Positions 45,175 to 53,835 of a stretch of 64,000 bases of DNA are shown in pieces. The stretch lies in assembly GCA_965250105.1 (NCBI GenBank), contig OZ252290.1, positions 1,612,001 to 1,676,000 on the forward strand, read 5' to 3'. The notes under the pieces were generated by a model, which saw only the letters and a list, made by a program, of their open reading frames with translations, ran no database searches and was not told the origin of the DNA. Source of the stretch: JBCBSK01 sp965250105. GTDB lineage: Bacteria > Pseudomonadota > Alphaproteobacteria > Rhizobiales > Tepidamorphaceae. How positions within the stretch are numbered: the stretch's first letter is position 1; every line of letters begins with the position of its first letter. The translations under genes and the position numbers were made by a program.

Positions 45175-46628
45175 GCGTGCCCCGCGGGCGTCGCGCGACG
45201 CAGCGCCCGGCCCGACCGGTCGCCCGTCGGCTGGCCGTCGGCGAAGGCCATGCGGCCATTGACCATGACCCAGTCGATGCCGCGCGCCGGCGTCTTGGGC
45301 GCCTCGAAGGTGGCGAGATCGATGATCGTGTCGGGATCGAACAAGACGAGATCGGCATAGGCGCCGGGCCGGATCTCGCCACGATCGTGAAGCCGGAACG
45401 TGCCGGCGCTCAGCCCCGTCATCTTGTGCACCGCGGTTTCGAGGGTGAACAGGCCGACATCGCGGGCGTAATGGCCAAGCACGCGCGGGAAGGTGCCCCA
45501 TAGCCGGGGATGAGGGTGGACATCATGCGGCAAACCGTCAGAGCCGATCATGGTGTGTTCGAAAGCGAGGATGCGGCGAACATCCTCCTCGTCCATCATG
45601 AAATAGATGCCGCCGGCGGGCAGCAGCCGGTCGACGGCGACCAGGCGGTCGATGCCCCAATCGGCGGCGATGTCGTCGAGATCGCGGCCCGACATCTCGG
45701 GATGCGCCTCCGACCAGGCGACGATGGTGCGGGTCGCCTCCTGGGCCATCTTGCGCGACAGCATGGTCGAGCCGGCGGTATAGGGATAGGCGTCGAGGCC
45801 GGTGGGCTGGCGGGCGATGGCCTCGGCGATCTTGGGCAGGGTTTCGGTCGAGCGCCCGTGATTGGCGAGGCCGGAGCATTTGTGGTGCGAGACGACGACG
45901 GGCACCGCGCCCTCGCGCCCGATGCGGAAGGTTTCCTCGAGCGAATCCAGAACGCCGGCGCCCTCGTCGCGCATATGGGTCGAATGGAAGCCGCCGGCGG
46001 CGCCGACGAGTTCGGCCAGCGCGATCACTTCCTCGGTCGGCGCGGCCTGGGCAGGCGGATAGAACAGACCCGTCGAAAAGCCGGGACAGCCATCGGCGAG
46101 CGCCTGCTCGGTGAGCCCGCGCATGCGCGCGATCTCGTCCCCGGTGGCCGGCCGCGTCAGATCGCCCATCGCCGCCACCCTGAGCGAGGAATGGCCGATC
46201 TGGGCGATCACGTTGACGCTCGCCGGATCATCGTCGAGCGCCTGGAAATAGTCGGCGAAACGCGCCTGGAAGTCCGACGGTTCGGGGCAAATGAGATCGA
46301 GCGGCGGCGGCGCGCGCTCGGCCACCGTGACCGGCGCGATCGACACGCCGCAATTGCCGACGACGACGCTGGTGACGCCCTGGCTCAGCTTGCAGGCGTG
46401 ATCGGGATCGGTGAGCACCGCCCGATCGTCATGGGTATGGGCATCGATGAAGCCCGGCGCCAGCGCCCGGCCTTGCGCCGCGATCTCGCGCCCACCCCGC
46501 ATCGGCAGGTCGGGCCCGACCGCGACGATACGATCATCGCTGACGGCGACGTCGCCGGAAAAGGACGGCGCACCGGTGCCGTCGATGACGCGCGCGTCGC
46601 GGATGACGATGTCGGCGTGCTGGATCAT
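45171..46628 (-). CDS. N-acyl-D-amino-acid deacylase (D-aminoacylase family)
   Basis: The 485-residue amidohydrolase has FIDAHTHDDRAVL near residue 60, VTSVVVGNCGVSIAPV, HMRDEGAGVLDSL and a C-terminal IRPGAYADLVLFDP, all typical of D-aminoacylases. It should remove acyl groups from N-acyl-D-amino acids. It is 44 bp downstream of dpaL and overlaps the dehydrogenase gene. Pairing with diaminopropionate ammonia-lyase, which accepts D- as well as L-diaminopropionate in known examples, suggests catabolism of an acylated D-amino acid. Confidence 0.9.
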   Translation of the reverse strand: MIQHADIVIRDARVIDGTGAPSFSGDVAVSDDRIVAVGPDLPMRGGREIAAQGRALAPGFIDAHTHDDRAVLTDPDHACKLSQGVTSVVVGNCGVSIAPVTVAERAPPPLDLICPEPSDFQARFADYFQALDDDPASVNVIAQIGHSSLRVAAMGDLTRPATGDEIARMRGLTEQALADGCPGFSTGLFYPPAQAAPTEEVIALAELVGAAGGFHSTHMRDEGAGVLDSLEETFRIGREGAVPVVVSHHKCSGLANHGRSTETLPKIAEAIARQPTGLDAYPYTAGSTMLSRKMAQEATRTIVAWSEAHPEMSGRDLDDIAADWGIDRLVAVDRLLPAGGIYFMMDEEDVRRILAFEHTMIGSDGLPHDVHPHPRLWGTFPRVLGHYARDVGLFTLETAVHKMTGLSAGTFRLHDRGEIRPGAYADLVLFDPDTIIDLATFEAPKTPARGIDWVMVNGRMAFADGQPTGDRSGRALRRATPAGHA

Positions 46629-46672
46629 GGCGAAATTCCTTCTGTTCGGCCAGCTCCTCGCCGGCTCTCCGG

Positions 46673-47905
46673 TCAGGCCGCGGCCACGGCGTCGGACGAT
46701 TGCCCCACGATGGCGCGATAGACGTCGTCATCGGTGGCGCCTTCGGTGCCGAAGACAAGGGCGCGCGCCTCGGGGCCGAGGCGCAGGAGCGCGCGCGTCT
46801 CCGGGTCGCCAGCCGCCGCGACGAGACCGGCAAGGCCGGTAACGCCGGATTCGCCCGCCACCAAGGGGGCAGCGCCCGAGAGCCCGCCGGCCAGCCGGCG
46901 CATCATGTCCTCCGCCGTCCAGTCGGGCAGGGCGATCACCGCGTCGAGGCCGTGATGCAGGACGGGCCAGGCAACGAGCGATACCTCGCCGCAGGCGAGT
47001 CCGGCCATGATGGTGTCGAGATCGCCCTCGACCGCGACGCGCCGGCCGTCGCGAATGCTGGCATGGACGCAAGCCGCCTTGTCGGGCTCGACACAGATCC
47101 CCATAGGGCGCTCGGCGCCGCGGCGCTCCCAGAAATAGGAGATCACGGCGGCCGCCACCCCGCCGACACCGGCTTGGACGAAGAGATGCGTCGGGGGCCT
47201 GTCGGCGCCGAGACGGACCGCCCATTGCGCATCGGCTTCCTTGGCCATCAGCGCATAGCCCTGCATGACATCGCAGGGGATGTCGGTATAGCCAGGATAG
47301 GAGGTGTCGGAGACGACGGTCCAGCCATTGTCTTCGGCGGCCTGTTGGGCGGCCCGCACGCTGTCGTCATAGTTTCCGGCGACCCGGCGCACCTCGGCGC
47401 CGAACCCTTCGATGGCCGTCTTGCGGCCGTCCGACACGGTTTCGTGGATGAAGATCACCGAACGGCAGCCGAACAGCCGCGCGCCCCAGGCCACCGAGCG
47501 GCCGTGATTGCCGTCGGTCGCGCAGCACACGGTCATGGTTTCCGTGAGCGCGCGATACCGACCCGACCGCAGATCCTCGGCCGCGACGGCCTCGACACCG
47601 GTCGCCGCCGCGACCCGGTCGGCGAGGAGGCGCATCACCGCATAGGCACCGCCGAGCGCCTTGAAGCTCTTGAGATCGAAACGATGCGCCTCGTCCTTGT
47701 AGCCGATGGCGCCGAGGCCGAGATCGCGGGCCAGGCCGTCGAAAAAAACCAGCGGGGTCGGCGCGTAGCCGGGCCAGGAGGTTATGGCGCCTTCGGCGTT
47801 CGACAGCGCGGCGAGGTTCAGGACATCGCGTTCGCGATCACCATAGGCGCGCCATTCGGCCGCCTTGTTGGGCACGATGTCGACGGGATAATGCGGCAGG
47901 GTCAT
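46673..47905 (-). CDS. dpaL: Diaminopropionate ammonia-lyase
   Basis: The 410-residue fold type II PLP enzyme has the PLP lysine in YKDEAHRFDLKSFKALGGAYA and the phosphate-binding/active region ATDGNHGRSVAWGARLFGC. The YTDIPCDVMQGYALMAKEA segment is diagnostic of DpaL. It converts 2,3-diaminopropionate to pyruvate and two ammonia. It is the first gene of the operon dpaL, D-aminoacylase, dehydrogenase, aldehyde dehydrogenase. No regulator is adjacent. Confidence 0.93.
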   Translation of the reverse strand: MTLPHYPVDIVPNKAAEWRAYGDRERDVLNLAALSNAEGAITSWPGYAPTPLVFFDGLARDLGLGAIGYKDEAHRFDLKSFKALGGAYAVMRLLADRVAAATGVEAVAAEDLRSGRYRALTETMTVCCATDGNHGRSVAWGARLFGCRSVIFIHETVSDGRKTAIEGFGAEVRRVAGNYDDSVRAAQQAAEDNGWTVVSDTSYPGYTDIPCDVMQGYALMAKEADAQWAVRLGADRPPTHLFVQAGVGGVAAAVISYFWERRGAERPMGICVEPDKAACVHASIRDGRRVAVEGDLDTIMAGLACGEVSLVAWPVLHHGLDAVIALPDWTAEDMMRRLAGGLSGAAPLVAGESGVTGLAGLVAAAGDPETRALLRLGPEARALVFGTEGATDDDVYRAIVGQSSDAVAAA

Positions 47906-48092
47906 GAAGGGATGGCGGGATGCGCGGGAAGCTGTGACGGGAGGCCCCTAGCGTGATCGGCGCGCGGCCGTCTGGCAAGCCCCCGGAGGTCATGCCGGCT
48001 CTGCTCGGTGCCCGGCGCCCGGACGCACCTCTTGCGCTCGCCCCGCGCCGGGCGCAGACTGGCACGCCCTAACCGACCACCAGGAGGCGCTC

Positions 48093-48476
48093 TTGAGCGA
48101 CGGCGAACCCATACTCCCGTTCGGCGGAACGGCCGCTGCCCAGAGGCAGACTTCCGGTCAGGCCGCTCTGCCCCGCACCGTCTCCTTCGACCGGAAAGAA
48201 CTCTTCGAAATCCTCAATCTCTATGGCCGCATGGTCGCCGCCGGCGAATGGCGCGACTATGCCATCGACCATTTGAAGGACATGGCGGTGTTCTCGGTGT
48301 TCCGCCGCACCAGCGAGGCGCCGCTCTACCGCATCGAGAAACAGCCCAGGCTGGCCCGCCGCCAGGGCGCCTATTGCGTCGTCTCGGCATCCGGGCAGAT
48401 CCTCAAGCGCGGCCATGAACTCGCGACCGTCCTCAGGGTCCTGGAACGCCGGCGGCTGAAACTGGTGTCGGGCTAG
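48093..48476 (+). CDS. DUF2794 protein
   Basis: The 127-residue alphaproteobacterial protein contains VSFDRKELFEILNLYGRMVAAGEWRDYAID and AVFSVFRRTSEAPLYRIEK, which identify DUF2794. The start is TTG at 48093, supported by AGGAGG five nt upstream. Members are small cytosolic proteins of unknown function conserved in Hyphomicrobiales. It is divergent from dpaL, and a dispersed repeat begins at its stop codon. Confidence 0.88.
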   Translation: MSDGEPILPFGGTAAAQRQTSGQAALPRTVSFDRKELFEILNLYGRMVAAGEWRDYAIDHLKDMAVFSVFRRTSEAPLYRIEKQPRLARRQGAYCVVSASGQILKRGHELATVLRVLERRRLKLVSG

Positions 48477-48535
48477 AGCGGTTTCCAGCGAAAGTGGGAC
48501 CCGGTTTCGCGTTCGGAATTGGCAAAATCAATGGT
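48475..48535. repeat. Dispersed repeat, copy B
   Basis: It starts AGAGCGGTTTCCAGCGAAAG, continues with CCCGGTTTCGCGTTCGGAA and ends near AAATCAATGG. The same blocks in the same order occur in copy A at 31360-31429. It overlaps the last bases of the DUF2794 gene. Confidence 0.7.
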
Positions 48536-48562
48536 TTCTCGCTGATCGGCTTCGTTCTTGCC

Positions 48563-48594
48563 CCTGGATCGTCGGAACATGTCCGGCAATGACG
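48563..48594. repeat. Partial copy of the 16390 dispersed repeat
   Basis: The complement of 48564-48593 matches 16390-16419 in 28 of 30 bases. Only the first part of that element is present here. Confidence 0.7.
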
Positions 48595-48677
48595 ACCCGG
48601 ATGATCAGACGCGTCGACCCAGCGAAATAGGACACGCCTCCGCCGCGCGCGCCTCACGGCCACCGCCGCCCAAAATG

Positions 48678-48711
48678 AAAGACCCCGGCGGATCGCTCCG
48701 CCGGGGTCTTT
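48678..48711. terminator. Bidirectional-type terminator between DUF2794 and Bax-inhibitor genes
   Basis: A perfect 15-bp stem (AAAGACCCCGGCGGA and its complement) encloses a 4-nt loop, with a run of Ts on the plus side and T-rich sequence on the minus side. It lies about 20 bp past the Bax-inhibitor stop codon and ends both converging transcripts. Confidence 0.88.
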
Positions 48712-48731
48712 TTTCGGGATGTTGTCGCGGC

Positions 48732-49478
48732 TTATTCGCGGTTGCCGAACAGCTGCAGCATCATGATGAACATGTTGATGAAGTTCAGGTAGAGCGACAG
48801 CGCGCCGGAGATGGCGAGCTGGCCGATCATGGCCTCGTTGCCGCCGACCTGGAAATAGGCGTTCTTCAGGCGCTGCGTGTCCCAGGCGGTCAGGCCGGCG
48901 AAGACCAAGACGCCGATCACCGACACCGCGAACTGCACCGCGGACGAGCCGAGGAAGATATTCACGATCGAGGCGATGATGATGCCGATCAGGCCGATGA
49001 ACAGGAACGAACCCCAGCCGGAGATGTCGCGCTTGGTCGTGTAGCCCCACAGGCTGAGCGCGCCAAAGGACGCCGCCGTGATGAAGAACACGCGCACGAT
49101 GGATTCGCCGGTGAACACCAGGAAGATCGACGACAGGCTGACGCCCATCAGCGCCGCGAAGCCCCAGAACACGGCCTGCGCGGTGCCGACGCTCATCCTG
49201 TGGACGCGGGCCGCGAACAGGAAGACGATCGCGAGCGGCGCCAGCATGATCACCCATTGCAGCGGGCTGTTGTAGATCGCCTGGCCGAAACCGGTGAGCT
49301 GGCCGTTCTGTACGGCGAGATTGACGGTCACCAGCGCGGCGACGCCCGTGATGGCGACACCGATGGCCATGTAGTTGTAAATGCGCAGCATATAGGCGCG
49401 CAAACCCTGGTCGAGGGCCTCTGACTGGCCGGCGCGCGCGCCCGTCTGCGCGTACATGTTACGGTCGAGTTCGGACAT
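48732..49478 (-). CDS. Bax inhibitor-1/YccA (YbhL) family membrane protein
   Basis: The 248-residue protein has seven membrane segments and begins MSELDRNMYAQTGARAGQSE, with the YMLRIYNYMAIGVAITGVAAL first helix. The family regulates membrane protein stability (YccA with FtsH) or ion leak. The ATG at 49478 matches the conserved start and has GGGGAG upstream. It is monocistronic, with a strong terminator downstream and a structured leader upstream. Confidence 0.93.
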   Translation of the reverse strand: MSELDRNMYAQTGARAGQSEALDQGLRAYMLRIYNYMAIGVAITGVAALVTVNLAVQNGQLTGFGQAIYNSPLQWVIMLAPLAIVFLFAARVHRMSVGTAQAVFWGFAALMGVSLSSIFLVFTGESIVRVFFITAASFGALSLWGYTTKRDISGWGSFLFIGLIGIIIASIVNIFLGSSAVQFAVSVIGVLVFAGLTAWDTQRLKNAYFQVGGNEAMIGQLAISGALSLYLNFINMFIMMLQLFGNRE

Positions 49479-49560
49479 AGGTCTCCCCTTGGGATCGAAC
49501 GAAACTTCTCGGTGCAATATGGGAAAGCCGGCAGCCGAGAGCAAGCGGAATCGGTGCGCC
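49479..49560 (-). ncRNA. Candidate ybhL-type leader RNA
   Basis: Upstream of the Bax-inhibitor gene on the minus strand, a 6-bp stem (CCGAGA at 49535-49540 with TCTCGG at 49507-49512) encloses a 22-nt loop. It is followed by GATCCC and the GGGGAGACC ribosome-binding segment. A structured ybhL leader family is known from alphaproteobacteria in this position. Assignment here is by position and hairpin only. Confidence 0.4.
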
Positions 49561-49747
49561 GCCGAACAAAAACGAACCGCCGGCGCAGAATTACGCCGAT
49601 ATAATACAGGCGCTTGCCGTAATATTAAACATAAGCAAGGTTTTCAGCGCCGCCCGGGCATTCTCCCCGTCCGAATATCCACCCTTGGTCGACACGGTGC
49701 GGCCGTCATTACCTGATCGCCCGGTCACCCGATGACCAGGCGACCGC

Positions 49748-52291
49748 CTAGAGATCGCGCAGATGCCGCGCCGGCTTTTCGCCGAGAATACGCCACGTGC
49801 CCGCCAGGCCAAGCCCAGTGGTGACCAGGAGGGCCGCGACAATGGCCATCAACGCCACGCCGGGCAGGAAGGCGAAGCCGAGATTCATGACATAGGTCAG
49901 GATCAGATAAGCGGCGACCGAACCGGCCAGAAGCGCGAACACCGCCGTCGCCACGCCCAGAAGGCCGAATTCGAGCGCGAACGCGGTCAGGAGCCTGCCG
50001 CGTGTCGCACCAAGCGTCTTGAGCACGACCGCGTCATAGACCCGATGGCGGTGGCTGGCCGCCAAGGCGCCGGCGAGCACCAGAATGCCGGCGACGAGGG
50101 TCACCGAGGATGCCGCGCGGATCGCCATCGCCAATTGCCCGATCACCCCGTTCACCGCATCGAGCGCTTCCTTGACCCGCACCGTGGCGACTTCGGGGAA
50201 ATCGCGCGCCACGCCGCGCATGATGTCGCGTTCGCGCGCGTCGTCACCGTCGGGCAGGGTCACGGTCGCCAGCATCATGTGCGGCGCGCCGGCGAAGGTG
50301 TTGGGCGAGAAGATCATGACGAAATTGATCGACAGCGACTCCCATTCCACCGTGCGCGTATTGGCGACCGTCACGTCGATATTGCGGCCGAGCACGTTGA
50401 CCGAGACCGTGTCGCCGAGCGTGAGGCCGAGGCCCTCGGCGATCTCGTGATCGAAGGAGACGAGCGGCGGACCGTCATAATCGGCCGGCCACCAGCTGCC
50501 GCTGACGAGCCTGGATCCATCCGGCAGGCCGGCCTCGTAGGTGACGCCGCGATCGCCGCGCAGCACCCAGGCGGCATCCGGCGTGGCGACCACCTCGTCG
50601 GCGCGCACGCCGTTGAGCGCGGCGATGCGGCCGCGCAACATCGGCACCTTCTCGACCGCGCCATCCGGGGCGACCTGGTCCATCAGCGTGGAAAAATCGG
50701 CGCTGCGGTCGCGCGGAATATCGAGGAAGAAGAAGCTCGGCGCCTGTTCGGGCACGTTGCGCTGCAATTCGCGCGTCAGATTGCCGTCGAGCAGGCCGAT
50801 GATGACGAAGAGCGTCAGGCCGAGGCCGAGCGACAGGACGACCGTCGGCGTGATCGCGTTCGGACGATGGATATTGCCGACCGCGAGCCGAAGCGCGGTG
50901 CCCCGCGGACGCGGGCTGCGCCGCGCGATCCACATGATGAGCCAGGCGACGAGGCGCAAGACAATGAACACCGCGATCGCCGCGCCAAGGAAGATCGCCG
51001 AGACGAGCGGCCGATAGGCGAGACCGACGACGACGGCGACAAGTGCCGCGCTGGCGACCGCCAAGGCGACGAGATAGACCGCACGCGGCCGGCCGGACCG
51101 CGCCGAGACATGATCGCGGAACAGTGCATTGACCGGGGTCTCGCGGGCGCGGCCGAGCGGCCACAAGGCGAAGACGGCGGCCAGCAGCAGCCCGTAGACG
51201 GCGGCCAGAAGAAGTTCGCCGGGATAGACCCCGGCCGCGCTCTCGTCGATCGGGAAGATGCGCGCGATGAAGGACTGCGCGATGAACGGCACGATGGCGC
51301 CGATGACGAGGCCGAGCGCGACCGCGATCAGCGCCAACAGCATGATCTGCAGGAAATAGGTCCAGAACACCATGCCGCCATCCGCGCCGACGGCCTTCAG
51401 GGTGGCGATGACGGCGCGCCGGCGGTCGAGATGGGCGCGCACCGCATTGGCGACCCCGACGCCGCCGACGACCAGCGCCGTGAAGCCGACCAGCGACAGG
51501 AACTGCGTGAAGCGCTCGATCTGCGCGGTCAGGCCCGGCGCGGCATTGGCCCGCGAGCGGATCTCCCAGCCGGCATCGGGATAGGCCTCCTTGGCATCCG
51601 CGATGAGCGCGCGCAGCGCGCCGTCGGACGGATCGTCCATGGCGATCCCGTAGCGCCAGCGGATGAGGCTGCCGGGCTGGACGAGGCCGGTGGCGTCGAG
51701 CCCGTCGCGCGAGACGAAGGCGCGCGGCCCGAAGCCGAAGCCGCCGGCCAGCCGGTCGGGCTCTCCGGTCAGGATGCCGCGTACCGCGAAATCGGCGCCA
51801 CCGATGGCCACCACGTCGCCGATCCCGGCATCGAGGCGGTCGAGCAGGGCGATCTCGGCGACGAGGCCTGGCAGGCCGTCGCTGTCGGCGAGCAGCGCGT
51901 GCAGATCGCCACCGCCCTCGATCTCGACCGTGCCGAACAGGGGATAGCCGCCCTCGACGGCCTTGAGTTCCGACAGGGTGCGGCGTTCGCCATGGGCGGT
52001 CATGGCACGCAGGGTCGCGGTCTTCACGACCTCGCCGCGCTCCGCGAGGAAGGCGCGTTCGTCTGGGCCGAGTTCGCGATGGATCAGGATAAAGGCGGCA
52101 TCACCGCCGAGAATGGTCTGGCCCTGTTCGGAAATGCCCTGAACCAGCGCCCGCGACACCGAGCCGACGCCGGAAATCGCGGCGACGCCGAGCGCGATAC
52201 AGGCGATGAAGACGTAAAACCCCTTCAGGCCGCCGCGCAATTCGCGCAGCGCGAATCGCAGCGGCAAGGGCAGCATCGCCCCGGACCTCAT
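49748..52291 (-). CDS. FtsX-like ABC transporter permease (YbbP type)
   Basis: The 847-residue protein has an N-terminal membrane segment, two FtsX-like membrane blocks (about 260-400 and 720-840) and a central pair of helices with extracytoplasmic loops. It fits the YbbP group, which works with the YbbA ATPase. Its start overlaps the ybbA stop by 4 bp. These systems are thought to extract or move lipids or lipoproteins; substrate unproven. The divergent TesA gene completes the conserved set. Confidence 0.9.
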   Translation of the reverse strand: MRSGAMLPLPLRFALRELRGGLKGFYVFIACIALGVAAISGVGSVSRALVQGISEQGQTILGGDAAFILIHRELGPDERAFLAERGEVVKTATLRAMTAHGERRTLSELKAVEGGYPLFGTVEIEGGGDLHALLADSDGLPGLVAEIALLDRLDAGIGDVVAIGGADFAVRGILTGEPDRLAGGFGFGPRAFVSRDGLDATGLVQPGSLIRWRYGIAMDDPSDGALRALIADAKEAYPDAGWEIRSRANAAPGLTAQIERFTQFLSLVGFTALVVGGVGVANAVRAHLDRRRAVIATLKAVGADGGMVFWTYFLQIMLLALIAVALGLVIGAIVPFIAQSFIARIFPIDESAAGVYPGELLLAAVYGLLLAAVFALWPLGRARETPVNALFRDHVSARSGRPRAVYLVALAVASAALVAVVVGLAYRPLVSAIFLGAAIAVFIVLRLVAWLIMWIARRSPRPRGTALRLAVGNIHRPNAITPTVVLSLGLGLTLFVIIGLLDGNLTRELQRNVPEQAPSFFFLDIPRDRSADFSTLMDQVAPDGAVEKVPMLRGRIAALNGVRADEVVATPDAAWVLRGDRGVTYEAGLPDGSRLVSGSWWPADYDGPPLVSFDHEIAEGLGLTLGDTVSVNVLGRNIDVTVANTRTVEWESLSINFVMIFSPNTFAGAPHMMLATVTLPDGDDARERDIMRGVARDFPEVATVRVKEALDAVNGVIGQLAMAIRAASSVTLVAGILVLAGALAASHRHRVYDAVVLKTLGATRGRLLTAFALEFGLLGVATAVFALLAGSVAAYLILTYVMNLGFAFLPGVALMAIVAALLVTTGLGLAGTWRILGEKPARHLRDL

Positions 52292-53016
52292 TCGGCCGCG
52301 GCGCGGCCGGCGGCCGCCGCGTCGTCCGCGCCATCGCCGACCGCATCGTCGACGATATGGCCGTCGCGCATCGAGATGACCCGACCGCAGCGGCCGGCCA
52401 GAGCGAGATCATGGGTGACCAGAACCAGCGTCGTGCCGCGCTCGGCATGCATGTCGAACATCAACCGGATGATGGTCTCGCCCGTATCGTGGTCGAGATT
52501 GCCGGTCGGTTCGTCGGCGAACAGGATGGCCGGCTTGACGACGAGCGCGCGCGCCAGCGCGACCCGCTGCTGTTCGCCGCCGGACATTTCGGCGGGATAG
52601 TGTTCGGCGCGCGACGACAGCCCGACGGCGTCCAGTTCGGCGCGCGCCCGGTCGAAGGCGTCGGGCTTGCCGGCCAGTTCGAGCGGCACGGCGACGTTTT
52701 CCAGCGCCGTCATATTCGGTATGAGGTGGAAGGATTGGAACACGACCCCCACATTCCGGCCGCGGAACCGGGCCAGGCCGTCCTCGTCGAGGCCGGCGAG
52801 ATCGGTGCCCGCGACCGTCACCCGGCCGCTGTCGGGCCGCTCGAGGCCCGCCATCACCGTCAGAAGCGTCGACTTGCCCGAGCCCGAAGGACCGACAATG
52901 CCGACCGTTTCACCGGACAGGATATCGAGCGTCAGCCCGCGCAGGATATGCACGCGCGCAGCCCCGGAGCCGAGACTGAGATGAACATCCGCAACCGAAA
53001 CAGCTTCCTGCGTCAC
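52288..53016 (-). CDS. ABC transporter ATP-binding protein (YbbA type)
   Basis: The 242-residue ATPase has Walker A GPSGSGKSTLL, signature MSGGEQQRVALARAL, Walker B ILFADEPTGNLD and a LolD/MacB-like architecture. It powers the FtsX-like permease encoded immediately downstream with a 4-bp overlap. The C-terminus is Ala-rich. It is divergent from the TesA-like gene, 99 bp apart. Confidence 0.92.
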   Translation of the reverse strand: MTQEAVSVADVHLSLGSGAARVHILRGLTLDILSGETVGIVGPSGSGKSTLLTVMAGLERPDSGRVTVAGTDLAGLDEDGLARFRGRNVGVVFQSFHLIPNMTALENVAVPLELAGKPDAFDRARAELDAVGLSSRAEHYPAEMSGGEQQRVALARALVVKPAILFADEPTGNLDHDTGETIIRLMFDMHAERGTTLVLVTHDLALAGRCGRVISMRDGHIVDDAVGDGADDAAAAGRAAAE

Positions 53017-53115
53017 CTGGTCGGCCTCCTCGGCAGGGTGTCGACGGCCAAGGCGCGGTCCGCGCCGGCATGGTCCGAGCCTCGATATGGGCGTTCGGCG
53101 GCAAATGGCCAGTCA

Positions 53116-53769
53116 ATGCGTCGCCGAAACACCTGTCTCGCGTCTCTTACGGTGCTTTTGGCGATGTGGTTCGCCCTGTCAATCGCGCCCGCCAAGGCCG
53201 AGACGATCCGCATCGTCGGCTTCGGCGACAGCCTGATGGCGGGGTTCGAACTGCCGCCCGAGGATGCCTTTCCGGCAAAGCTCCAGCTCGCGCTGACCCA
53301 GCTCGGCCATGACGTCAAGATCGACAATGCCGGCGTGTCGGGGGACACCGCCTCGGCCGGCCTCGCCCGGCTCGACTGGGCGGTGCCCGATGGCACCCAA
53401 GGAGTGATCCTCGAACTCGGCGCAAATGACGCGCTGCGCGGCATCGATCCGAGCGTCACCGAAAAAGCGCTCGACGAGATCCTGACCAAGCTCGGCCAGC
53501 GCGATATCCAGGTGCTGCTGGCCGGCATGCGCGCGCCGCCCAATATGGGCGCCGACTACACAAAGGCGTTCGATGGGATCTTCCCGCGTCTTGCCCAGAA
53601 GCATGACGTGGTCTTCTATCCCTTCTTCCTCGACGGCGTCGCCGCCGATCCAAGCCTCAACCTGGCCGACGGGATCCATCCCAACGCGCAAGGCGTCGAC
53701 GAGATCGTCGAGCGGATCCTGCCCTCGGTCGAAACGCTCATCACGCGCATCGAGGGCGGCAAGTCCTGA
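53116..53769 (+). CDS. tesA: SGNH/GDSL arylesterase (TesA-like)
   Basis: The 217-residue secreted hydrolase has a signal peptide (cleavage near AKA, residue 28), the GFGDSLMAG nucleophile block with Ser39, LELGANDALRG, and the catalytic DGIHPNAQG Asp-His motif. It is a multifunctional thioesterase, protease I and lysophospholipase L1-type enzyme of the periplasm. The ATG at 53116 is the only start giving a proper signal peptide. Divergent ybbA-ybbP is the classical neighbourhood. Confidence 0.93.
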   Translation: MRRRNTCLASLTVLLAMWFALSIAPAKAETIRIVGFGDSLMAGFELPPEDAFPAKLQLALTQLGHDVKIDNAGVSGDTASAGLARLDWAVPDGTQGVILELGANDALRGIDPSVTEKALDEILTKLGQRDIQVLLAGMRAPPNMGADYTKAFDGIFPRLAQKHDVVFYPFFLDGVAADPSLNLADGIHPNAQGVDEIVERILPSVETLITRIEGGKS

Positions 53770-53835
53770 CCAAGGACCCGCCCGCCACCACGGCGCGCAC
53801 CGCCAATACAACATGACCGATCAAAGGGGGCTTTG

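Noticed and set aside
49763..52600. Open frame of about 945 codons antisense to the YbbP-type permease
   Set aside because: Its translation is a low-complexity Arg/Asp/Gly-rich string and it lies opposite a clear membrane permease with proper motifs.
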